Source: an uncultured Acidobacteriota bacterium
GTDB lineage: Bacteria; Acidobacteriota; Vicinamibacteria; Vicinamibacterales; CAVVIG01
NCBI GenBank assembly: GCA_902825985.1
Contig: CADEDC010000002.1
Coordinates: forward strand, 87,226 to 151,225
Direction: 5' to 3'
Length of the DNA: 64,000 bases
A program made the position numbers and the translations under genes. The first letter of the stretch is position 1. The number at the start of each line of letters is the position of its first letter. The notes under the pieces were generated by a model that was given only the letters and a program-made list of their open reading frames with translations, did not search any database and was not told where the DNA came from. Shown in pieces: positions 25,891 through 32,718 of the stretch.

Positions 25891-27543
25891 CTACTGTTCT
25901 CCTTCGGTCAGCCAGGCGCGCATCAGTTTGGCGACCTGCTCAGGCTCCTGATCGGCGTGGTTGGCGAGCTTCCGCGACAGCGTCGGCAGCCGTCCCTCGG
26001 TCCGGTTCGGCAGCATGGTCTCCTTCGACTGGGCGCCGAGCGCGTGCAGTTCGCTCTCGATATCTGAGACGGTGCGCGGCTGGCCGGCCGGGCCGGGCTG
26101 CGCCATGGCGGCGGGCAGCGACTGCGTGAACGCCTTCTGCATCATCGGACGGACGACGAACAGCAGGGCGACCAGTCCGAGCACCAGGACGCCGACGGTG
26201 CGGACGAGATCGCCGGTCCCCTGCCCGGTGGGAAGGGCCCGCTTCCACCACGGCAGCGGTATCTCCGGCTCGGTCACCGTCTCGTTGAAGGCGATGTTCT
26301 CGACCGTGATCTGGTCACCTCGTTCGGTATCGAGGCCGACCGAGGCGGCGACCAGCTGCTGGAGGCGCTGCAGGTCCTCGGCGCTGCGCGGCTTGCTCTT
26401 CGCCTCGGTCTTCCCGGCCGCGTCGGTCTCGACGACATGGTCGTCGTCGACGATGACGGCGACCGACAGCCGGGCGATCTGTCCGGGCGGCGCCAGCTTG
26501 TGTCGCGTCAGCTTGCTGACTTCGAAGTTGGTCGTCTCCGACATCCGTCCCGCCTGCTGCTCCTGCTGCGTCGTCTGCGTCGTGTCGACGGTGGCGGTGG
26601 ACGCGCCGGCCGGGGCATTCGCCCGCGCGCCGGCCACGCCCGAATTGACGGTGTTCGATCCGGTGTCGCTCGACACCTGTCGGCTACGGATCACGGTTTC
26701 GGGGTCGAACTTCTCTTCCGTCTCCTCGTGGGTCTCGGCGCTGAGGCGCGCCGACACGTTGACCCGCACGCGTTCGGCGCCGACCACCGGCTCGAGCAGG
26801 GCGACGACCTTCTGCGCCAGCTCCTGCTCCATCCGGCGCTGTCGATCGAGCTGCAGGCCATCGGTGTCGCCGGTCTCGTCGCCGGGGCCAGACAGCCGCC
26901 GGCCGAACGTGTCGACAATGACCACCGACTCCGGCCGCAGCGACTCGACGCTGGCGGACACCATCCCGGCGATGCCGGTGATCGTGCCGGGCGACAGCGG
27001 CTTGTTGTTCTTCAGCTTGAGGACGACCGACGCCTTGGCCGGCTCGGAGCCGCTGGTGAACAGCGACTCCTTCGCCATCGCGATGTGCACCCGGGCGGTC
27101 TGGACCTGCCCGATGGTGGCGATGGTCCGCGCCAGCTCGCCCTCCAGCGCCCGCCGGTAGTTGACGTGCTCGAGGAATTCGGTGGCGCCGAACTGCGTGC
27201 GGTCGAAGATCTCGAAGCCGATGCGGCCGGAACTCGGCAGGCCCTGTGAGGCCAGCTCCAGACGCAGTTCGTCCACCCGCTCGGCCGGTACACGGACGGC
27301 GCGGCCGCCGGCGTCCAGCTGATACGGGATGTTCTCGCTCTTCAGCCGCGTCACGATGTCTGACGCCGCTTCGGCATCCATGTCCGAGTACAGCAGCGTG
27401 TAGGTCGGCGCGTTGATCCAATAGGCCGACCCGGCGACCAGCCCGACGACGGCGACGAAGACGACGCCCATGGTCGCCAGCTGTCCGCTGGACAGCCCGC
27501 CGGTCATCCGTTTGAGTTGCGCGAGCAGCTGTTCGGGGTTCAC
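25891..27543 (-). CDS. fliF: Flagellar MS-ring protein FliF
   Basis: 550 residues from GTG. Two membrane segments at about 20-42 and near 440, flanking the periplasmic YscJ/FliF ring-building domains (YTLLYSDMDAEAASDIVTRLKS, then PSSGRIGFEIFDRTQFGATEFLEHVNYRRALEGELARTI). The C-terminal cytoplasmic tail that binds FliG is present. FliF is the first structure built in the inner membrane. Confidence 0.97.
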   Translation of the reverse strand: MNPEQLLAQLKRMTGGLSSGQLATMGVVFVAVVGLVAGSAYWINAPTYTLLYSDMDAEAASDIVTRLKSENIPYQLDAGGRAVRVPAERVDELRLELASQGLPSSGRIGFEIFDRTQFGATEFLEHVNYRRALEGELARTIATIGQVQTARVHIAMAKESLFTSGSEPAKASVVLKLKNNKPLSPGTITGIAGMVSASVESLRPESVVIVDTFGRRLSGPGDETGDTDGLQLDRQRRMEQELAQKVVALLEPVVGAERVRVNVSARLSAETHEETEEKFDPETVIRSRQVSSDTGSNTVNSGVAGARANAPAGASTATVDTTQTTQQEQQAGRMSETTNFEVSKLTRHKLAPPGQIARLSVAVIVDDDHVVETDAAGKTEAKSKPRSAEDLQRLQQLVAASVGLDTERGDQITVENIAFNETVTEPEIPLPWWKRALPTGQGTGDLVRTVGVLVLGLVALLFVVRPMMQKAFTQSLPAAMAQPGPAGQPRTVSDIESELHALGAQSKETMLPNRTEGRLPTLSRKLANHADQEPEQVAKLMRAWLTEGEQ

Positions 27544-27566
27544 GGTCCGCTACACCCGGGGAACGG

Positions 27567-27857
27567 CTAGATCGGCATCCGCATCACATCCTGGTACGCG
27601 GCGACCAGTTTGTTGCGGACCTGGACGGTGAGCTGCATCGTCATCTCGGCGCGCTGCAGGGCGATCATCGCCTCGTGGACGTCGCCACTGCCGCCGATCA
27701 TGTTGGTGACCGCGGTATTGGCGGCGGCGGTCGTTCCGTCCACCGCCTGCAGCAGGTTCTTGAGCGCGTCGGCGAACCCGCCGCCGGCCGCCGGTGCGGC
27801 GGTGCCGGGTAATGACGGCGCGACGGAAGGCGAACCGGAAATCGCGGAAATGGCCAT
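27567..27857 (-). CDS. fliE: Hook-basal body protein FliE
   Basis: 96 residues. The C-terminal half carries the FliE motif (VHEAMIALQRAEMTMQLTVQVRNKLVAAYQDVMRMPI). FliE links the MS ring and the proximal rod. Located between flgC and fliF, the conserved place. Confidence 0.95.
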   Translation of the reverse strand: MAISAISGSPSVAPSLPGTAAPAAGGGFADALKNLLQAVDGTTAAANTAVTNMIGGSGDVHEAMIALQRAEMTMQLTVQVRNKLVAAYQDVMRMPI

Positions 27858-27860
27858 GGT

Positions 27861-28289
27861 TTATCGTCCGAGCTCGAGGGCTTTGGCGACCGTGTCGCGA
27901 ATCAACCCGATGGCCGACAGGTTCGCCTGATAGGCGCGCGCCGCGGCCACCATGTCGACCATCTCTTCGGGGACGTCGACGTTCGGCACCTGCACGTAAC
28001 CCTGCGCATCGGCGTCCGGGTGCGACGGCTCGTAGCGCTGCTTGAACGGCGCGGTGTCCTCGACGACGGTCGCCACCTTGACACCGACGGCGGCGGCGCG
28101 ACCCATCGCGGCGTCGAACGACTGCTCGACCGGATTGGAGCGCAGGACGATGTCGCGGCGGCGGTAGGGCTGACCGTCGGCGCCGCGGGTCGACTCGGCG
28201 TTGGCCATGTTGGACACGGCCACTTCCATACGGGCACGCTGCGCATCGAGGGCGCTGGCGCTGGCGGCGATCGCGGATGACAGTGGCAT
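27861..28289 (-). CDS. flgC: Flagellar proximal rod protein FlgC
   Basis: 142 residues. Rod motif near the N-terminus (EVAVSNMANAEST-like, here MEVAVSNMANAESTRGADG), the central DPKQRYEPSHPDAD-type segment, GYVQVPNVDVPEEMVDMVAAARAYQANLSAI and a C-terminal helix. All are FlgC hallmarks. It follows flgB after two bases. Confidence 0.97.
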   Translation of the reverse strand: MPLSSAIAASASALDAQRARMEVAVSNMANAESTRGADGQPYRRRDIVLRSNPVEQSFDAAMGRAAAVGVKVATVVEDTAPFKQRYEPSHPDADAQGYVQVPNVDVPEEMVDMVAAARAYQANLSAIGLIRDTVAKALELGR

Positions 28290-28291
28290 GA

Positions 28292-28690
28292 TTATCGGGC
28301 CTCGTTGATGGCGTAACGAACCAGCCGGAACTTCGCGGCGAGCGCGGTCTGCGCCGCGCTGAAATCTCCGGCCGCCTTCGACATCGACAGCAGCTCGCGA
28401 TCGAGCTGGACGGTGTTGCCGTCGCGCCGCATCGGCAGGCCGGCGGCGGCCCGCACGGTCCCCGGCGCGGCGCCGTCTGGCGTCGGCAGATGCATGCCGG
28501 TGGTGGTCGCCATCGGCAGCGTGGCGCCCAGTTCACGGCGGAGCGCGTCTTCGAATTCGAGCTCCTGCGCTCGGTAGCCAGGAGTGTCCACGTTGGCCAG
28601 ATTGCTGGCGGCCACGGTTTCACGCGCAACCGCCCGGGTCATATGGCGACCAAGGGCAGCGACGATGGCGGCGTCGGAGACTGTGTTCAC
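28292..28690 (-). CDS. flgB: Flagellar proximal rod protein FlgB
   Basis: 132 residues from the GTG at 28688-28690. A longer frame would begin at a TTG that is itself the -12 box of the sigma-54 promoter, so it cannot be the start if that promoter is used. The rod motif (TVAASNLANVDTPGYRAQELEFEDALRREL) and C-terminal Flg_bbr helix are present. A start at the internal ATG (28640-28642) is possible but would cut into the N-terminal helix. It is the first gene of the main basal-body run. Confidence 0.9.
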   Translation of the reverse strand: MNTVSDAAIVAALGRHMTRAVARETVAASNLANVDTPGYRAQELEFEDALRRELGATLPMATTTGMHLPTPDGAAPGTVRAAAGLPMRRDGNTVQLDRELLSMSKAAGDFSAAQTALAAKFRLVRYAINEAR

Positions 28691-28692
28691 GC

Positions 28693-28719
28693 CTGAGGCG
28701 GGGAGCAAGAGGGGTGCCC
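28693..28719 (-). promoter_or_regulatory. Sigma-54 promoter for flgB and the basal-body run
   Basis: Minus-strand sequence GGGCAC-CCCTC-TTGCT matches the sigma-54 consensus with correct spacing. The -24 box is at 28714-28719 and the -12 box at 28704-28708. Predicted transcription start is near 28693, only about three bases before the GTG start of flgB, giving a nearly leaderless message. A sigma-54 enhancer-binding regulator is encoded 1 kb away. Confidence 0.65.
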
Positions 28720-28818
28720 GGGAGGATCGGCCGGTGATTCCCTAGGAAATCGGCGCCGCCGGCCGTCGAGGTTGTCGGTGGACCGACATCCCTCGGTCGG
28801 ACGCACGGCCGAGCGATG

Positions 28819-29487
28819 TCACCGCCGGTCGCGGAGCAACGCCTCGATCCGGCCGAACGCGGCCTCCAGCAGGCCGAGCCGCTGGGCGACGTTATAGGAG
28901 GCCAGGCCCGGGTAGTGCGGCGGCGCCGCGACGATCTCGGGCGTCACAGCCGGTGGATCGACGGGCACGACGACCGGCAGCGTCGCCACCTCCGTCGGCG
29001 GCGGCTCCGGAATGGCAATCGGCGCCGCCGGGGATTTCCGCAGGACGGGTAGCGAAGGTGTCTCGACCGCCGGCGCCGGCTGCCCCAGTTGCTGCGCCCG
29101 GCGCTCACGGATGCGGGTGAGGATGATGTCGAGCTGTGCCAGCGAGAACGGCTTGGTCAGATAGTCGTAGGCACCGACCCGGACGGCGCGGATGGCCGAG
29201 TCGAGCGATGCGTAGCCGGTGATGATGACGACGAAACAGGTCGGGTTCGCCTGCCGGGCCGCTTGCAGAACCGCGAAACCGTCGGCACCGGGCAGGTTCA
29301 GATCGGTGACGACGAGGCCGAAGCGGCCGCGGCCGCGCTGCACGAGCGCAATCGCGCTGCGGCCGTCCTCGGCCCCCGTGACCCGGAATCCGAGGCCCTC
29401 GAAGTACTCCAGCAGCAGTTCCCGAACGGTCGGCTCGTCGTCGACGACCAGCACGTCGAGATCGCGGGTGAGCTCATCAAAGGGCAT
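28819..29487 (-). CDS. CheY-like receiver protein with a Pro/Ala-rich tail, upstream of flgB
   Basis: 222 residues. Residues about 8-125 form a complete receiver domain (LVVDDEPTVRELLLEYF; phosphoacceptor Asp in VVTDLNLPG; Lys in YLTKPFSLAQ). Residues 130-195 are a Pro/Ala/Val linker, and the last 25 residues form an amphipathic helix (NVAQRLGLLEAAFGRIEALLRDRR). No DNA-binding domain is present. The sigma-28 promoter upstream places it in the late flagellar class while it sits next to flgB, so a role in motility signalling is likely. Its direct target cannot be named. Confidence 0.85.
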   Translation of the reverse strand: MPFDELTRDLDVLVVDDEPTVRELLLEYFEGLGFRVTGAEDGRSAIALVQRGRGRFGLVVTDLNLPGADGFAVLQAARQANPTCFVVIITGYASLDSAIRAVRVGAYDYLTKPFSLAQLDIILTRIRERRAQQLGQPAPAVETPSLPVLRKSPAAPIAIPEPPPTEVATLPVVVPVDPPAVTPEIVAAPPHYPGLASYNVAQRLGLLEAAFGRIEALLRDRR

Positions 29488-29536
29488 ACGCGTTGCTCAG
29501 ATCTGCGCCGCGGCGACCGCGGAGACGGATCGACCT

Positions 29537-29570
29537 GTGAAGTTCATCGGCATCCCGGCCGAAAACTTTG
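29537..29570 (-). promoter_or_regulatory. Sigma-28 (FliA) promoter for the receiver gene
   Basis: Minus strand: CAAAGTTT at 29563-29570, an 11-base spacer, and GCCGATGA at 29544-29551. The FliA consensus is TAAAGTTT-N11-GCCGATAA, so 14 of 16 positions agree at exact spacing. Transcription should start near 29537, leaving a leader of about 50 bases to the ATG at 29487. Confidence 0.8.
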
Positions 29571-29672
29571 ACGGAAACAAAAAACGTCGAGAAACGACAG
29601 GCGTGTCGGGTTCCTTTTTCGCCCGCGGCCGGTTGCTGTCTGTCATTTACCTTGCGAAACGGATACCCCGGC

Positions 29673-31067
29673 ATGAGATCACAGCCCACCGTTCTGGTCG
29701 TCGACGACGACCTTGAGTTGCGCCAGCTCGTCGCCGAGGCGCTCGAGCAGCATGGCTTCGCCGTCGCCCAGGCCGGCGACGTCGCCGACGCGCTCGCCCG
29801 CCTGGAGGGCTATGCCTACGACGGACTGGTCATCGATCTGCGGCTGCCGGACGGCGACGGTATGGACGTGCTCGGGTCGGCGCTCGCCCGCTATCCGGAG
29901 ATTGTGTCGGTGGTCATGACCGGGGCGGGCGGCGTCTCGGATGCCGTGCAGGCGATCAAGCGGGGCGCCGTCGACTTCCTGATGAAACCGTTCCAGCTGT
30001 CGCGGCTGGCCGTGCTCCTGCGCGAAGCGCTGAGCGAAGACGCACCGACCGCGACCATGACGGCGCGCGACAGCGGCGTCACCTTGCAGTACGACCGCAT
30101 CATCGGCACCAGCAAGGAGATGCAGCGGATCTTCTCCACCATCGATCGGGTGGCGATGATGAACAGTACCGTGCTCATCCACGGCGAAACCGGCACCGGC
30201 AAGGAGTTGATCGCCCGGACCATCCACGAACACAGCTCGCGGCGCAACCAGCCGTTCGTGGCGTTCAACGCCGCCGCCATCCCCGAGGGGCTGGTCGAGG
30301 CCGAGCTGTTCGGCCACATCAAGGGGGCGTTCACCGGTGCGATCGCGGCGCGCATCGGGCGCTTCGAATCGGCCCACAAGGGGACGCTCTTCATCGACGA
30401 GGTCGCGTCGATGTCGCTGGCCCTGCAGGCCAAGCTGCTGCGGGCGCTGCAGGAGCGGGAAATCGAACGGGTGGGCGAATCGAAGCCGTTCAAGTTCGAC
30501 ATCCGGCTGATCGCGGCGACCAACACCGACCTGCGCAAGATGGTGAAGGATGGCAGCTTCCGCGAGGATCTCTACTACCGCCTCAACGTCGTGCCGGTGG
30601 TGCTGCCGCCGCTGCGGGCGCGCAAGGACGACATCGCGCTGCTCGCCCAGCACTTCGTGAAGCTGTCGTGCAAGTCGAACGGCCTGTCGCTGCGGACGCT
30701 CACCCAATCGGCGCTGCGCACCCTGATGGACTACTCGTGGCCCGGCAACATCCGGCAGCTCGAGAACGCCATCGAGCATGCCGTCGCGATGACCGGCGGC
30801 GATAGCGAGATCACCGCGGCCACGCTGCCGCAGGAGATCCTCAACCCCGAGCGCGGCACCCTGCTGCCGGCCGTGACCATCCCGGACGAGGGGATCAACT
30901 TCACCTCGGTCGTCTCGCAACTCGAGCGCGACCTGATTCTGCAGTGCCTGGAGAAGACCGGTGGCAACAAGCGGCAGGCCGCCAGGTTGCTGAACCTGAG
31001 CCGGACGACGCTGATCGACAAGTTGCATCGACTCGGGTCGCCGAGCGAGGACTTCACGGCCGTCTAG
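29673..31067 (+). CDS. Sigma-54-dependent flagellar response regulator (FlrC/FleR type)
   Basis: 464 residues starting MRSQPTVLVVDDD. Receiver at 1-120 with Asp55 and Lys105; AAA+ domain with Walker A GETGTGKE at 171-178 and an intact GAFTGA loop at 218-223 for contact with sigma-54; Fis-type HTH at the C-terminus (KTGGNKRQAARLLNLSRTTLIDKL). It lies among flagellar genes, divergent from the receiver gene and convergent with a histidine kinase. This fits FlrC/FleR/FlgR, which activate hook-basal-body genes. The two sigma-54 promoter matches at 28693-28719 and 19135-19161 are its likely targets. Confidence 0.92.
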   Translation: MRSQPTVLVVDDDLELRQLVAEALEQHGFAVAQAGDVADALARLEGYAYDGLVIDLRLPDGDGMDVLGSALARYPEIVSVVMTGAGGVSDAVQAIKRGAVDFLMKPFQLSRLAVLLREALSEDAPTATMTARDSGVTLQYDRIIGTSKEMQRIFSTIDRVAMMNSTVLIHGETGTGKELIARTIHEHSSRRNQPFVAFNAAAIPEGLVEAELFGHIKGAFTGAIAARIGRFESAHKGTLFIDEVASMSLALQAKLLRALQEREIERVGESKPFKFDIRLIAATNTDLRKMVKDGSFREDLYYRLNVVPVVLPPLRARKDDIALLAQHFVKLSCKSNGLSLRTLTQSALRTLMDYSWPGNIRQLENAIEHAVAMTGGDSEITAATLPQEILNPERGTLLPAVTIPDEGINFTSVVSQLERDLILQCLEKTGGNKRQAARLLNLSRTTLIDKLHRLGSPSEDFTAV

Positions 31068-31077
31068 GCGTCCGGTG

Positions 31078-31791
31078 TCACGACCCGCCGGCGGTTGGCA
31101 GCGAGATCACGACTCGGGTGCCGCCGGCCGGCGACACGCCAAGCGTCAACTCCCCTCCCATCCGTCCGACGATCTCGCGCGCCGCCCACAGCCCCAGTCC
31201 CAGGCGGTTGCCGGCGCCCAGGGTCCAGCCGTTGGCGCCCTCGTGCGGCGCTGCCGGCCCGGGCCCGTTGTCGTCGACGGTCATCGTGGAGCGCCCGTCG
31301 GCTGCCGCAATCGCAATCGCGATCCTGCCTTCACCGGGCCGGCCGGTCAGCGCCTGCTCGGCGTTCAGGATCACATTGAGCACGGCCTGCATCAGCGGCC
31401 GCGCCTCGCCCAGCACCGGCGCCGCCGCGGCGCCCTCGACCGCCGCCTGAATCCGCGCCCGGCCGAGCCCGTAGTGGCGGTACGCCAGCGCCCGCTCCGC
31501 CACGTCCCTGAGTTCGTGCACGCCCGGCTCGAGCGGCGGCCGGGTGAAAACCTGGAAACTCGCGAGCATCGTCGCCGTCCGTTCGGTGACGCCGGTGATC
31601 GTGCCGGCACGCCGCTTCGTCGTCTCGGTGACGCCCGGATCGGTCTTCAACAACTCCGCATGGCCGCCGATTGTCTGGAGAGCGTTGTTTACCTGATGGA
31701 TGACCGTGGAGAGGAGCTGCGCCACCGTCGCGTGCAGATTCGCCGCTTCCAGCCAGTCCTCCGGGGGCACCGTGTTGCTCATGTTTTGCAT
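31078..31791 (-). CDS. Cytoplasmic histidine kinase next to the flagellar regulator (FlrB/FleS/FlgS-like)
   Basis: 237 residues with no sensor or membrane segment. The dimerisation helix has the phosphoacceptor His32 (STVIHQVNNALQTIGGHAELL). The ATPase domain shows the N box (NVILNAEQAL), G1 (DDNGPG) and G2 (LGLGLWAAREIVGRMGG). Its 3' end faces the regulator gene across ten bases. A soluble kinase paired with an NtrC-family flagellar activator is the FlgS/FleS pattern, so it probably senses assembly of the export apparatus, but that input is inferred. Confidence 0.85.
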   Translation of the reverse strand: MQNMSNTVPPEDWLEAANLHATVAQLLSTVIHQVNNALQTIGGHAELLKTDPGVTETTKRRAGTITGVTERTATMLASFQVFTRPPLEPGVHELRDVAERALAYRHYGLGRARIQAAVEGAAAAPVLGEARPLMQAVLNVILNAEQALTGRPGEGRIAIAIAAADGRSTMTVDDNGPGPAAPHEGANGWTLGAGNRLGLGLWAAREIVGRMGGELTLGVSPAGGTRVVISLPTAGGS

Positions 31792-31818
31792 TCAACCGTA
31801 ACACGGAAGTGCCGATTC
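31792..31818 (+). promoter_or_regulatory. Possible sigma-28 promoter for cheY
   Basis: TCAACCGT (31792-31799), 11 bases, GCCGATTC (31811-31818). The -10 box agrees at 6 of 8 positions with GCCGATAA and the spacing is exact; the -35 is a poorer match. It lies 37 bases before the cheY ATG, in the gap between divergent genes. Confidence 0.45.
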
Positions 31819-31854
31819 TCCCGAGGTGAGTATCAGCATTCCGATGGAGCCACC

Positions 31855-32223
31855 ATGCGCATCCTGGTAGTCGACGATTCGAGCACGATGCGGCGCATCA
31901 TCATCAACACCCTCAACAAGCTTGGCTACAAGGAATGCCACGAAGCCGCCAACGGCCGCGAAGGCGTCGAGCGGCTGGCAACGATACAGGTGGACATGGT
32001 GATCACCGACTGGAACATGCCCGAGATGAGCGGCATCGAATTCATCAAGGCGGTGCGCGGCAACGAGGCCACCAAGCACCTGCCGGTGCTCATGGTCACC
32101 ACCAACGCGGCACAGGACGACATCGTCCAGGCGCTGCACGCCGGCGTGAACAACTATGTCGTCAAGCCGTTCACGCCCGACACCATCAAGGACAAGATCG
32201 AGGCGGCGCTCAAGCCGGCGTAA
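31855..32223 (+). CDS. cheY: Chemotaxis response regulator CheY
   Basis: 122 residues, a single receiver. Acidic pair Asp7-Asp8, phosphoacceptor Asp52 (MVITDWNMPEMSG), conserved TTNAA after strand 4, and Lys in NNYVVKPFTP. The W and N-M-P at the active site and the sequence MRRIIINTLNKLGY are close to motile-proteobacterial CheY. It should bind FliM when phosphorylated. No CheA is encoded in this window. Confidence 0.95.
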   Translation: MRILVVDDSSTMRRIIINTLNKLGYKECHEAANGREGVERLATIQVDMVITDWNMPEMSGIEFIKAVRGNEATKHLPVLMVTTNAAQDDIVQALHAGVNNYVVKPFTPDTIKDKIEAALKPA

Positions 32224-32238
32224 ACTCGGGACCAGACG

Positions 32239-32709
32239 ATGTCGATTCCTGAACAGCTGCTGACGCAGCTTATCTCGGCGACCGAAGAGGTGTTCGAGCG
32301 GATGGTGTTCGTGCCGGTGACGGTCGGCACCGTCGACGGCCACGTGTCAGCGGGCCCGCATCGGCATGTCGTCGCCACGGTGGCCTTCGCCGGCCACCGC
32401 AACGGCTTCGTCTCGTTCCATAGTTCGATCGACACCGCCAACGAGATCGCCGGCGCGATGCTCGGCATCCCGCACGACAGCGTCAACGGCGAGATGCCGG
32501 ACGCCATGGGCGAACTGGCCAACATGATCGCCGGCTCGCTGCGCACGCGGATGGCGGCTTTCGAACCGGCCTGGACGATCACGTGCCCGTCGGTCACCAT
32601 CGGCAGCGACTTCTCGACCCGCTATCCCAGCGAAGTGTCCGAGGCCCGCGTGCCGTTCACGATGAACGGCCGCACCGTCGAAGTCGAGATCATCCTCAGC
32701 AAGCGCTGA
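32239..32709 (+). CDS. cheX: CheX-type CheY-P phosphatase
   Basis: 156 residues. The signature helix GELANMIAGSLRTRM carries the Glu and Asn that act as catalytic residues in CheC/CheX/FliY phosphatases. Total length and the single signature fit CheX rather than CheC, which has two. It starts 15 bases after cheY, so both are probably on one message, and it would end the CheY signal. Confidence 0.88.
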   Translation: MSIPEQLLTQLISATEEVFERMVFVPVTVGTVDGHVSAGPHRHVVATVAFAGHRNGFVSFHSSIDTANEIAGAMLGIPHDSVNGEMPDAMGELANMIAGSLRTRMAAFEPAWTITCPSVTIGSDFSTRYPSEVSEARVPFTMNGRTVEVEIILSKR

Positions 32710-32718
32710 GGCCGGTCG

